The notes under the pieces were generated by a model. The model saw nothing but the letters and a program-made list of their open reading frames with translations. It made no database searches and was not told the DNA's origin. A program made the position numbers and the translations under genes. DNA of 64,000 nt from Sambucus nigra (taxonomy: Eukaryota; Streptophyta; Magnoliopsida; Dipsacales; Adoxaceae): contig OX422208.1 in NCBI GenBank assembly GCA_949130495.1, forward strand, positions 643,272,023 to 643,336,022. Reading direction: 5' to 3'. This document shows positions 47,151-58,248 of this stretch, piece by piece (positions within the stretch are counted from its first letter, which is position 1; each line of letters begins with the position of its first letter).

Positions 47151-49013
47151 AAGCTACCAAGTCGGATCTCCTAACCCAAACTAATGACGAATGACGATCT
47201 TGGGATTTAGGAATCTTGGCTACCTCGGTTGCCTTACAATGGGATTTTTTAACATCTCATTTAAGATCAAACAAAATTTTTGAAGATGACCTTTTCGACC
47301 ACAATGAGAGCACCTAAAGACTCGGAGAAAAGACTTACCTAAGGAATGATCTATAACATTGTTCCTAGAGGATTCTCCTAAAAAAATGGTTTTGGCTTTA
47401 AGAGTTGACTCTTTACAAGCATCGAAGCCTAAACCACAAGTGTCATTTTTTATTTGAATTGTTCCTAATATTTTATCTAATTTCTCCGAATGACACTCCA
47501 AATAAAATTTGACTTTACTAAAGTCTTTTAATTTATTTTCTAATTCTAAAATGTTAGACTCTAATAAAACATTCCGCTATTCAAACACAAGAAGCTCCTT
47601 TTTCAAGGATTCCACTAAACCTTAAAGGCTATCTCTCCCGCCTTCTACATATTCAAGCTTCTCACGAAGAGCTCTCTCACGTGCCCTAAGGTCTTCCATT
47701 AAAACACTCTCATTAATGACCTCGGCACACTCTTTCAAACTAGATTCTAACTTCAAATTTGTTCTTTTTAATTTAATAGATTCTTCATATAATTCTTGAA
47801 AAGCAATTTGAAGTTCACTCACATCAACCTCATTTTCACTTTCACTCTCTCTTTCTTCTCCACTCTCACTACCATCATCTCTTTGGGATTCACAAACAAA
47901 GGCCTTGGAAGTGTCATGTGTTAAAATTTCATCAATAAAGGATTGTTCACTTTCACTCACATGACTTGCCATAAAAGTCACAAAGTTGGGCTTACTGGGG
48001 GAATCGGGTCCCTCTTCCTTATCACTATCACTAAGGGTTGCATTATAGGAAATTGGTTGCCTACCTTCTCTCCTTAGTTTAGTGGGGCACTATTTTGCCC
48101 TATGGCCATACCCTTCACAACCATAACACCTATTTAATTCGTCCCAATTTAAATTTTCATTAAAAGTTTTAGGGATCTTCTCGGCTTTGTCATGCTTAGG
48201 ATTTTCAAATTCATAAAATCATTTTTAAATTTATCTTTGTTAAATTTAAGAATTTTTTTAATCTTCTTAGTAAACAAAGCCATATCTTCCGAGTCACTCT
48301 CACTTTCACTCTCTACTACTTATTTTTACTCCTCTCGGGCTTTCAAAGCAATGCCCTTATCTATTTTCTTCTTAATTTTAGAGGGAAACATGTCAAGTTC
48401 ACAGGTTAGTAAATCACCTACGAGCTCTTCTAATTTTGTAAAGGCTAAAGTGGGTAAATAATTTAACACGGTCACCTTAGGAATAAATCAATCGGGTAGT
48501 GACCTTAAAAGTTTCTTTACTACTCGGTTGTCGGGTATTTTCTCTCCCAAATTAAAAGATGAATTAACTATATTGGAAAGTCTAGCATAGAATTCATCAA
48601 AAGTTTCTTTTTCATTCATTTTGATGGTTTCAAATTGAGTAGTGAGATTTTGGACTTTAGAAGCTTTTACGACACTAGTTCCTTCATGAGTGAGTTGTCA
48701 AATATCCCAAGCTTCGTTACAGGTTTCACACGTCATAATGCGACGGAATTCATCCGGTGTGACTGCGCTAAACAAGGCATTTAAACCTCGAGAATTAAAA
48801 TTTGCAAGTTCAAATTCATTCTCACTCCATCTATCGATCGGTTTGGGAGCACGTTCATTTTCAACTAAATATGTAGGTGGAGACCACCCGTTAACAAGTG
48901 ACAACCAAACCCAACTCATCGATAGACCTAAGTGCTGATTTCATGTGCGCTTTCCAATATGCATAGTTGGAACCATCAAAAACAGAAAATTTTGAAAATG
49001 GAGAAAATTCCAT
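47151..49013 (-). pseudogene. UBN2-type Copia gag with two zinc knuckles
   Basis: Start is ATG at 49013: MEFSPFSKFSVFDGSNYAYW, then KAHMKSALRSIDE. A one-base frameshift near 48920 leads to WLSLVNGWSPPTYLVENERA, DRWSENEFELANFNSRGLNA and TPDEFRRI. Next are NSSFNLGEKIPDNRVVKKLL and EELVGDLLTCELDM. The first knuckle RCYGCEGYGHRAK has a stop before its last Cys (about 48090-48130). An acidic Ser/Glu coiled coil follows (47622-47981), and a second knuckle CSHCGRKGHLQKFC at about 47265-47306. These features match SIRE/Maximus gag. Broken by several stops. Confidence 0.92.
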
Positions 49014-49064
49014 TTTAGTCAAAAATATTTAAAAGGATCTTAAACGCAATAATTTAGCTATCCC

Positions 49065-49076
49065 GCTCTGATAACA
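49065..49076 (-). other. Primer-binding site (initiator Met tRNA)
   Basis: Minus strand TGTTATCAGAGC, one mismatch to the initiator Met tRNA complement, two bases inside the 5' LTR. Confidence 0.88.
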
Positions 49077-49078
49077 CT

Positions 49079-50605
49079 TGTTGAAAATGCAAGAACCCCC
49101 AATTTTAAAAAACTTTTTACTTTAAATATATAATTTCCTTTAAATGCGGAATAAATATGGCTTAACACAACAGACACAAACAACAAATTTTAATTTCTTT
49201 CAAATTAAAATTAAACTAAACTCAAAGTGAAATTAAATTAAACAAGAAATACATTTTTCACTTAAACATATTAACTCAACCCAAGTCCTAGAAATTTGCC
49301 TAATAAAATAATTAATCCATTTTTACAAATTTTGGCCAAACCAAATTTTATCCAATAAAATTAATGATTTGAATTAAATTAATATTTACCCAAATTGAAT
49401 TTGCACCAAATTAACTATACCAATTTTATCTTTTTACCGAAGCATGCGTCTAATGTGATATAGCAAAAGATAAAATAAGTAAACAACCACTACGTCGTGA
49501 TGTACGAGGAAAAACCCATAACGGAAAAAAAACCTCGGACGACCCTAGCCTCAAATCTACTAAGTACGATTTTACAAGTACAAGGCAAAAAGACTTAAAA
49601 CACTCGACTTGAATCCGTCCAAGCCCCGACGCTTCTTCTTGTATACACCTCTGCCTAGAAAATAACCATGGAGGTCCACCGCGGTCTCTAAATCCACCGT
49701 TCGGACTTTTTCTGGTCACCGCCACCCGAACAAGGAGCCTTTCTCCAAGTGGGTATGTCACAGCAAATAAACTTCTTCTTTGTGGGATGTAGAAGTAAAC
49801 CCAAACACTCTTCAAGCGGTAGAGATAAAATCGGTGCCAAAACTCCAAGCAAGGATATATATGAAGAAACTTGGAATAAATTAAACAATTGGGTGTGTAT
49901 GTGTTTTTGGTGAATTTAATCCATAAAAATCAAACACAAAATATGAAACTTTTTTTTGAAAGAATTTGCTCTCTAAAAGACACTTAGAATGTGAAAAATT
50001 TATTCTGAAAAAGTTAGTTCCCGCACTAAGTAATTCTATCAAAAAGTAGTGGGGAAAAGGTAGTGGGAATATGGAGAAAACTGCAAAAAATGTCAAAAAA
50101 CTTTTCCTTCCAAAGTCGTTCGAACGAGATTTTCGTTCGAAGAACGACTTTACTAACGATGTTCTAGAGATGAAAAAGGAATCTCATTAGAAGTCTCGTT
50201 CGAACAACCTGGGAATCTCGTTCGAACGAGATTCCAGTTCGTTTGAATGACTTACCAGAAAATGGAATATTCTATTTACGCCCAAGACTTTTATGAAAAG
50301 TTCTTAAAAAATATTTTCTGAGTAAAACAAAGTCGTTAAAATTATTTATAAAAAAATTATAAATTGCACCCAATAAATTTCCAAGCTCCTATATATATAT
50401 ATATATAAAATGCATTCATACCTTAGGAACATTGGAACCAATGTTGTTGATGTAGAAACGAGACACACTTCGGCATATGATGAAGCTTTATAATCTTGGC
50501 CGTTACGTCTTCAACTAACACGTCATAGGCTTGGATGGATATCGTTTTTTTCCGAAATTGAGCCAACACTACATTAACACTCAATAAGAGACTTGTGTCC
50601 TTACA
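49079..50605 (-). repeat. 5' LTR of gag-only Copia element
   Basis: 1527 bp, partner of 43690-45199. It has an extra segment at about 50200-50250 absent from the other LTR, containing a 24-bp perfect palindrome (50212-50235). The (TA)n tract is at about 50390-50407. Confidence 0.95.
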
Positions 50606-51297
50606 AAATATACACTTTTGGGTGCTTATCACACCACCCCCAAACAGAACATTGCTAGTCCTTGAGCAAAATATAGAGAGAAAGAAAGATAAGAAACCAA
50701 AAGTGTACCTCTTTTGCGGGTACTTGCGATTTCACTTAGCATGTACAACGATCCTTTAAACCTATAGGTTACCCTATAGGACGAGTTTTGTCTCATGAAG
50801 ATTTGCACAGAATATACCCACAAAATTCTTTATTTGTAAAGACAATCAATCTCTTATTAGACATAGAATAATCGCACAGTCCATCATGAGATAAATATTT
50901 TGAGGAATGCAAGCTTAAAGTGTATAAAAAGTTTAGCTATATGAATACTCAAGGCACATCATTCATAGAACTCAACGTGTGTAGTGTGAATCAGTCAAGA
51001 TGGGTCGAATATCATAAGAGTAATTCCTAGATTGCCTTTTCGAAATCAACGCTTCAACTTCAAAATCTCACGGATATAACTCTCTCAAACGAATTCATGA
51101 GATTTAGGTTATTGTATCACTCTTGTGTGTGAGGAGGTGAGTAAATGTAAGTAAGGTCAAACTTCTCACACACACATAAGAAAGAATGAACATATTAGAA
51201 ATAAAAATTATCTCATAAAAGAACGCTAATCACTATATTGAGAACGTCGAGTTATTCACCACATTAACTTTCATTTGCTCGAACACCTAGGGGAGAA
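50606..51297. other. Retroelement-tail-like DNA between insertions
   Basis: ACACCACCCCCAAACAGAAC and the following TTGCTAGTCCTTGAGCAAA (50630-50670) resemble a stretch found upstream of 3' LTRs of Athila-like Gypsy elements. No coding region. Interrupted at 51298 by the CACTA element and probably continued at 62023. Confidence 0.45.
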
Positions 51298-51342
51298 CAC
51301 TACACCAAAATGGGAAAATTGACACCCTTTTAGCGGCTAGCC

Positions 51343-51500
51343 TTGTCACGGCCATTGACCGTGACAAAAAAACACCCGTTTTTTGTCACGGCCAATGATC
51401 GTGACAAGTCCGTGACGAAGGCTTATCACGGTCATTGACCGTGACAATTCTCTAAAGTTATCACGATTAATGACCGTGACATGACCGTGACAAATCTGTC
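51343..51500. repeat. Left subterminal repeats of outer CACTA
   Basis: At least five variants of the palindromic unit GTCACGGTCA/TTGACCGTGAC and half units GACCGTGACA. In CACTA elements such repeats bind the tnpA product. Here most full units are self-complementary. Confidence 0.85.
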
Positions 51501-51549
51501 AGCAAAAATCCCTTTCCCCTCCTTTTTTTCTCACCGCGTTCCCTTTAAT

Positions 51550-51930
51550 CTCTCTCTCTCTCTCTACGCGTTGTTCTCACTCTCTATCTCTACTTTTAGG
51601 TTGGTTTATCTCTCTCTCTCTCCCTCTCCCATTTATATATATGTGTGTGTATATATACGTATGTGTGTGTGTATATGTATGTGTGCATGTGTGTGTGTGT
51701 GGTGGGGGAAGGGGGTGGGGCAGGGGGAGGGGGCAGGGATGGGGGTGGGGCTGCGCGTGTGTGTGTATGTGCGCGTGCCTGTATATGTGCATGCGTGTAT
51801 GTGTGCGTGTGTGTGTATATGTATGTGTAGTGTGCGTGTTTATGCGTATGTGCGAGAGAGGGAAATGATGCGGGGGGTGTGACGGGGGGTGGGGTTGCGT
51901 GCGCACGGTGTGTGGGGATGGAGGGATGAG
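51550..51930. repeat. CT, GT and G-rich simple repeats in outer CACTA
   Basis: (CT)n at 51550-51630, TGTGTATATG tracts at 51640-51700 and 51755-51850, and GGGGGTGGGGCAGGGGG-type G runs at about 51703-51750. All apparent frames here are low-complexity. The same block, expanded, is in the inner copy at 61130-61670. Confidence 0.9.
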
Positions 51931-52447
51931 GTGGGGCTTGTTAATTTTTTTTATTAAATTTTGATTGGTTTATTAGATATTTTTCCTCATATGCAAGTAG
52001 TGTCCCTTGTAAACTAATTGATTGATTATTAATTTTTTTAGTAAATTAATATATGAAAGTGGGATTTCCCCTCATTGTAAATTAGTAAATTAATAACTGT
52101 ATACTTTAATTGTTAGTTTAATTGATGAAAATAATTAATTGAGTAGATGAATTAGAAGGAGTACGGGATACACATTTGTTGTTGACATTGCGATTGGATT
52201 ATAGTGTATTGATGTTGGGTTGGTTAATTTTAAAAGTGGCATGACCACTGGATTATTGTCCATATGAGGGTGGGATTTTTCAATTTTTTTTGAAAATTAC
52301 TTTGTATAACGAACAATATATATATAGTATGATAATTAAATGAAACAAACTTGAAATTACATATAGTGCACATAGATACTAGCCTTCTAGTTCTTATGCG
52401 TACGCATTCAATAGCCCTTAGACCCGTTCGAGAGTCATTACCCCCGT
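51931..52447. other. Non-coding 5' part of outer CACTA
   Basis: AT-rich. The segment 52365-52443 (TACTAGCCTTCTAGTTCTTA onward) is matched by the inner copy at about 60605-60690 in reverse. After it the two copies diverge: outer runs directly into transposase while inner has extra sequence, marking a deletion near 52443-52450 that removed the transposase N-terminus. Confidence 0.6.
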
Positions 52448-53130
52448 TTGACTATATCAACAGATGGTTTTAATCCATTTGGAAATCTAAGCACCAATCA
52501 GAGTGTATGGACAGTGATCCTAGCCCCACTCAACCTCCCTCCTTCACAGTGTATGAGACCTGAATTTTCGATGATGGCTTTGTTGATACCTGGGCCAAAC
52601 CCACCAAGTGATGACATCGATGTCTACCTGGATCCTTTGGTAGAACAATTAAATGAGTTGTGGGAAGAGGGTGTGCAATCATTTGACTCTTTTAGAAAAG
52701 TAGAGTTTACGCTGAAAGCTATGTTGATGTGGGCAATTCATGATTTTTCAGCTTATGGGAAATTATCCGGTTGTGTAGTACATGGTTATTTGAGGTGTCC
52801 TATTTGTGGAGAGGAGATTGAATCTCTTCATCTATCCTTTAGCTCAAAAAATATATACCATTGCCATAGGAGGTTTTTACCCCTGGCTCATAGTTTCAGA
52901 TTTGAGAAAGGTTCCAATTTTTTATTGGGCGGGTTGAATATAGGCTACCGTCGAGACAACTTTCAGGTTCAGAAATTAAAAGTAAATCTTATGAAAGTGA
53001 TCCTAATATTCTGGGTAAGAATCCCAAATTTAATAATGTCAAGCATAAGAAGACCCCAACTAGGAATGAAACTGAGATAAGAAAGGCATGGTCTAGGAGG
53101 TCAATTTTATTTGAGTTGCTTTATTGAAAG
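52448..53130 (+). pseudogene. CACTA transposase, tnp2 core (5'-truncated)
   Basis: STDGFNPFGNLSTNQSVW, ALLIPGPNPPSDDIDVYLDP, LVEQLNELWEEGVQSFDSF and MWAIHDFSAYGKLSGC match the tnp2 transposase family (PF02992). The Asp in STDGFNPFG is a conserved acidic residue of the family. RCPICGEEIESLHL (52800-52830) is its CxxC motif and HRRFLPLAHSFR follows. The N-terminal third expected before STDGF is absent. Frame is lost after about 52960. Tnp2 cuts and joins element ends in the nucleus. Confidence 0.9.
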
Positions 53131-54177
53131 AATAACCCGGTGCACCATGTATTGGATGTGATGCATGCAGAGAAGAATTTCGCTGAACATATTGTGGGCA
53201 CTTGCCTTGGGGGGAGTCACTCGAAGGATGGAGAAAATGCACAAAAAGACCTTAAATCGTTAAAACTTAAGCCTTAACTATGGTAGAAAGAAGATAGTAA
53301 GGGAAGGACAATAATTCCCCCTAGTGCGTTTACTTTGACGAGTGGGGAAATGAAGGTGCTTTTAGACACAATATATAATTTGAAGGGCCCATCTAATTTT
53401 TTATCCAACTTGCAAAGGATTGTGAATTATGCTACTCATGATTTACATAAGTGTAAGTCCCACGATTGGCATGTGATCATGCAATTGGTTCCTCTATTGT
53501 TTAAGCACTGTTCTCTAAGCACAAGGATTTGCGGAGGACTATTATGCAAATTAGTATTACCTTCTCAGTCTTGTGTGAGAAGGTAGTCAATCGAGAACAC
53601 ATACTGGCCGCAAAATTAGCGGTGACCGAAGCGATTTGTGTGTTGGAGAAGTACTTTCCCCTAGAATTCTTTGACATAAGTGTTCACTTGTTGGTACACC
53701 TATGTGATGAGGCACTTCTTTGTGGTCCAGTTAGATATCGATGGATGTATCCGTTTAAAAGATTGATGAAAGTTTTTAAAGATTATGTCAAGAATACGCG
53801 GTACATTGCAGGATCAATTGCAGAGGAATACATCACCGTGGAGTCATCAATATATACTTGGGAATATATGCCTGACTCGACCAGCGTTGATGACACTGAT
53901 GAGTTCGTTGATGATGGTGGTCATGTGATGGGAAAACGAGTGAAATTAATGAGTTTGCAACATGAACAAGTAGCTCGTTATCTATTTGACACACATGAAG
54001 ATGTCAAAGAATGGAAAAAGTAAGTTTCAATTATTATAATATTTAACATTATTTTAGATTATTTTATACATGATTAATTTTGTAATATGAAGAAAATATG
54101 AAGCCTGTGAGAACAATAAAAGACGAAAAATAATGGTACAATCAGACAACGACTTTAGGCTGTGGTTGACACAAGAG
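53131..54177 (+). pseudogene. CACTA transposase, C-terminal DUF4218 part
   Basis: NPVHHVLDVMHAEKNFAEHI and GTCLGGSHSKDGENA, then TIYNLKGPSNFLSNLQRIVN, KSHDWHVIMQLVPLLFKH, FFDISVHLLVHLCDEALLCG and YPFKRLMKVFKDYVKNTRYI. This is the DUF4218 region that follows tnp2. One frameshift near 53520, stops at 53276 and 53283. An intron at 54020-54092 joins EWK to YEACENNKRR. The inner copy's version (59319-60218) is open throughout, confirming the reading. Confidence 0.9.
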
Positions 54178-54263
54178 GTAATTATAATGAAAATGGCCGT
54201 TATATAACGTTACATTACACTCAAATTTTATAACTAATATAATTAATTTATCTATATTTTCAG

Positions 54264-54850
54264 CTCTTAAAGATGGGTGATGCGACATCAAGACTTGCTC
54301 GTCTAGCCACTGGACCCTTGTTCGTGGCATAAGAGTACAAAAAGTATCGATTGAACGGTCAAGTTTTCGGCTCTAAAGTGTACGAGGAAAGTACAAATGT
54401 ACAGAACTCGGGCATTTCATATAAGGCTCTTACTTTCTTTTGAGCGAGCGCAAAAGATAAAAACCTCGTTGAAGCTGAAATGACTTACTATGGTGTAATC
54501 CGAAATATATTTGAATTCGATTATATAAGCTTCAAAGAGGTTGTATTTTACTGTGACTAGGTAAGAGTTGAGGATAAAAATGCTTGTAAAGTTGATCCTA
54601 TCACCAATTTGATCATGGTTGACTTGTCGAAGTTGAAGAGCAACGACCACGTGAGCGATGAGCCATTTGTTTGTGCATTGCAAAAGGTTAAGCAAGTGTT
54701 TTACTTGGAGTATATCAACAATGAGCCGTAGTCAATTGTCCAAAATGCGCCAAAGCGTCTAAATAGTAGTGTGGATGACTTGGCTGCTCCTACCGAATAT
54801 CAATCCATTTTTTATGATAACCCGAATTTAAACAATTTTTCAATTTGTAA
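54264..54850 (+). pseudogene. CACTA transposase, DUF4216 part
   Basis: After an intron (54178-54263, GT...CAG) it reads KMGDATSRLARLATGPLFVA, then EMTYYGVIRNIFEFDYISFK and RVEDKNACKVDPITNLIMVD, the DUF4216 C-terminal domain of tnp2 proteins. It ends DDLAAPTEYQSIFYDNP. In-frame stops occur after FVA, TFF, YCD and NNEP. Confidence 0.88.
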
Positions 54851-55030
54851 TAAATATTTCAATTTGTACCGAAACATCCATTTTTAATTCTTTTAATTGA
54901 TTTGCACTTTATCATTTTCACTCTTGTGTAGTATGCGTGTGTGTGGGAAGTAGGGGTGGGGGTGGGGATGTTTAAGAGTATCAATTCATTTTTATTTGTA
55001 GTAATTGTACATATTTGCATGTCATCTTCT
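54851..55030. other. Spacer between the two CACTA genes
   Basis: AT-rich, with a GTGTGTGGGAAGTAGGGGTGG tract at about 54935-54970. The inner copy matches up to the TGTGTGTG, then diverges. Confidence 0.5.
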
Positions 55031-56760
55031 AATTCATTTTGATTTGTACTAATAACATTTTATTACAACAAATGTCTCCTTCAGGTATTAAGGCGAGGAT
55101 GATGATTCTAGTTATGATGATGTCGTCTGGGCTCGGTGGTAGCGGAGGAGACGAGGACTCCTCGTCCCCTAGGCTCCCTAAATATGGCAAATTGGGGATG
55201 GCCATCGAGAACAAATCGGGCTATTAGCGAGATCCCTCGAGCTGGTAAAGACGATCATCGGCCCGGGTTACATTAGTTGAAAGGAGGTGCCATATGAGCT
55301 CAAGTTAGTTGTTTGGGTGACACTATAGGTAATGTATTTATATTTATATGAATATTTCAATTTCAATTTCAATTTTAATTTCGATTTCGATTTCGATTTT
55401 GATTTTGATTTTGATTTCAATTTATATTTATTCGCAACTAACATTGTATTTGTTGGATAGGAATAATTCACCCTGGATCCAAAGCTACGCGATTCCGTCT
55501 TGGAGAAGTTGAGGGAGCAACACAAGACGTGGAAGAAAAATATGCGGACCGGGTACTTTGGGAAGACAAGAGAGTCCGTTACCCGAATGCGTGAATCCGT
55601 CCCGCCGAAGGAGCCGATCTCATTGTCACAATGGCAAAAGTTCATTGACAATGAGATCGGGGAGCGATAATTGGCATCTCGCCAATCGGGGAGGGAAAAT
55701 CGAGCAAAAAAGGCAGATGTGCACTACTCCGGCTGGACGTCTTACGCCGAGGTGGAGCATAAGACGATGGTAAGATTTAATTTTTCTATATCTACAAAAA
55801 TATATTATTCTGCATTATTTTACTTTGCGGGGCCGATACTAATTTTACTTTATTTTATTTCAGGGGACAGGGAGTGACCCTAGGGGTAGGCCACATAGGC
55901 TCGATACTTATGTGGCTCTTCGGACGAAGAAGGGGAGGGATAAGTAGGTATCCCCGAGCATCGCGACCACGATTGTAAGTAGTCCGACAATTTACTTTTT
56001 ATTAATTATGTTATAATTTTTTAATTTACTTATTTTACTAATCATGTGTTTTTTGTCATTTCAGGCAAAGCTTAGGGAAGCGCATGAGTCGCAGTCTGAT
56101 GCTGACAATACATCTTTGTCCACTGACGCACTCAACCAAGTGCTTGGTGCTGATCGCAAGGGGAGGACAGGGGGGTGAGCTCGCGAGTGGTCAAATCTAG
56201 GATCATCGGATTGGAGACGAGCGACACCGGGTTGGCTCGAACGGTGGACTCGCATTACGCGAAGCTGTCCCATTTGGAGGTGACGGTCTAAGATATGTTC
56301 TCATTCATGAAGCGTTCTTTGGGCAAAAATCGTAAGGGGAAAGGGAAGGAGAAGGAGAAGGTGGTGGAGGAGGGGGTGCAGGAGGATAAGGATGTGGACC
56401 TCGTTGCTTCATCGCCGAAACGTGCGGACTTTGATGATCCACTTCCCTATTTGGCTCCCTTTGACCGAATGATGTCGACACTTGGTTGGCCGAGCATGTT
56501 TATGCTGGACATATTTGATGGCCAGCGGATAGGGCGGGTGTTGAGGGACCCAAATATCATCCAGGGTGCACTAGTTCATGGACGTGAGCTTCAAGACATC
56601 GAGTCTAAGGTGCTCGTCACGCTTGTGCTACTCGGGAAGGAGAACTCCCCATTTTGGTTGCGCGAACAATGTGGCACGATGTATATTAGTGGGTGTGTCA
56701 ATTCGTATATCGTGTGGCTTACTCACCTCCTCAGAGCTAACCTTACCCAAGACATGTAGT
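55031..56760 (+). pseudogene. CACTA second gene, tnpA/Transposase_24-like
   Basis: MSPSGIKARMMI begins near 55072, with an acidic GGDEDSSSPRLPKYGK segment. Exons then read EFTLDPKLRDSVLEKLREQH, WKKNMRTGYFGKTRESVTRM, SGWTSYAEVEHKTM, GTGSDPRGRPHRLDTYVALR and AKLREAHESQSDADNTSLST, separated by GT...AG introns (about 55328-55461, 55769-55862, 55976-56063). This is the plant Transposase_24 (PF03004) layout, DNA-binding in the En/Spm model. The last exon has a Lys/Glu-rich KNRKGKGKEKEKVVEE region and ends at the TAG near 56758. A stop after DK and one at 56288 break it. Confidence 0.8.
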
Positions 56761-57197
56761 GACATTATTTGAATTGAATTGTTTTTAAGTTGGTACATTT
56801 GAATTATATTTGGATTATATCGTGATGCATATTGTCTCTATTTTGAATGTATATTTGCATTATCTCTATTTTATTTGGATATATGATGCTTGAATAGGTA
56901 CAACGTTGCTATAACATGTACAAATATACTGCTGGGCAGTGGTAGTGGCCAAACTGGCCAACAGATGTTTTTTCAATTCTGCCCAGAATTGTCACGGTCA
57001 TTGACCGTGAAATTTTTTTAACCATTGTCACGAGCTTGCCACGGTCCTTAATCGTGACAAACTTGTCAAGGTCAAGGATCGTGACATGACCGTGACAATT
57101 CTAACAAACATGTCACGGTCAATGACCGTGACAAGCCCGTGATAAAAAAAGTTATCACCCCAGAAATTGTCACGATCATTGACCTTGACAAGTTGAA
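56761..57197. repeat. Right subterminal repeats of outer CACTA
   Basis: From about 56990 there are seven or more GTCACGGTCATTGACCGTGA variants and half sites. The region continues beyond the inner insertion at 61973-62010 (GAAGGTCAATGACCGTGATA). 56760-56985 is AT-rich 3' UTR. Confidence 0.85.
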
Positions 57198-57470
57198 CAC
57201 TACACCAAATCTACCCATTTGTCAAGGTCATTGACCTTGACAAATCCACCTTGTCAAGGTCAATGACCGTGACATTTCGAGGCGAGACAACTTTTTTTAT
57301 CACGATCGTGTCACGGTCATTGACCTTGACACAAAACTCGCATTTTGTGTCACGATCGTGTCAAGGTCAATGACCGTGACACGTTTGTCACGGTTTATAA
57401 CTGTGACAAAGTCATGACCCTTTGTAAAAGAATTGTCACGGTCATTGACCGTGATAATTCTGGGCAGAAT
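57198..57470. repeat. 3' subterminal repeats of inner CACTA
   Basis: Eight or so GTCA(A/C)GGTCAATGACCGTGAC-like palindromes and half sites, arranged as in the outer copy. Confidence 0.85.
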
Positions 57471-57985
57471 TAAAAAAAATTGTTGGGTAGTATGGCCACT
57501 GCCACTCTCCAGCAGTATATTTGTACCTGTTATAGCAACGTTGTACCTGTTCCAAACATCATATATCCGAACAAACTAAAGATAATGCAAATATATATTC
57601 AAATAAGAAACTATTTAAAAAGAAACAACATCACCATCATTTTATCTCAAATCTACAAACAATTTTCATGGAAAAGAGATTTTGTACCGCGACGCTCGGG
57701 AACACCTCCTTATCCTTCCCTTCTCGTCCGAATAGCCACATAAGTATAGAACATATGTGGCCTACCCTTAGGGCCACTCCCTGTCCCCTGAATTGAAATA
57801 AAGTAAAATTAGTATCCGCCCCTCAAATATAGATAAATATATATCGTAATTGAAATCGAAATCGAAATTGACATACAAATATAAATACATTACCTGTAGT
57901 GTCACTCAAACAGCTAACTTGAGCTCATATGGCACCTCCTTCAACCTAATGTACCCCGGGCAATCGTGTCAATTATAATTCTCTT
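57471..57985 (-). pseudogene. Remnants of tnpA-like gene in inner CACTA
   Basis: Minus strand pieces match the outer copy's second gene: the CATATGAGCTCAAGTTAG exon region (57905-57945 against 55289-55310), the GGGGACAGGGAGTG exon (57690-57792 against 55863-55965) and the 3' UTR (57500-57600 against 56830-56950). The intervening exons are gone. Confidence 0.75.
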
Positions 57986-57988
57986 CAT

Positions 57989-58248
57989 ATCTAAACACTA
58001 AGAAATACCATAATCCTATGGAGGTATGCGTTGCAAATTCCGTCCAACCGTTGTGTAGCCAAAAATCAGCAGTTGAAGTTGTCAACTCCACCTTTGAATG
58101 GTCTCCCATGTTTTGCTAGAAGTTCCAAGTGGTGGGGTATGGAAAGTGGAATTGACAACTTCAACCGATGATGTTTGGCTACATAACGGTTGGGAGGAAT
58201 TTGCAGAGCATCGCTCCATAGGATTATGGAATTTCTTAGTGTTCGGAT
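57989..58248. repeat. Long hairpin (inverted repeat) in inner CACTA
   Basis: Arms 57989-58095 and 58142-58248 are 107 bases each with about 16 mismatches by eye (about 85 percent paired) around a 46-base loop. Outer parts of the arms derive from the tnp2 sequence just after the CPIC motif. Transcription would give one long stem, a possible source of small RNAs. Confidence 0.88.

Larger units (their letters stand above)
43690..50605 (-). mobile_element. Copia SIRE/Maximus-like element with gag only
   Basis: A 6916-bp element with LTRs 43690-45199 and 49079-50605 and a perfect 5-bp duplication AAATA (43685-43689 and 50606-50610). The minus strand has a Met primer site, a full-length but broken UBN2-type gag, then about 2 kb without any protease, integrase, RT or RNase H motif before a polypurine tract and 3' LTR. 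It therefore looks non-autonomous and would depend on a relative for pol. Confidence 0.93.

Noticed and set aside
51481..51906. Frames in the GT-rich 5' part of the outer CACTA
   Set aside because: Repeat translations; not part of tnp2 or the second gene.
57198..57465. Regularly spaced GTCACGGTCA repeats as a CRISPR-like array
   Set aside because: Plant nuclear context, units are palindromic with irregular spacing, and they sit just inside CACTA tips.
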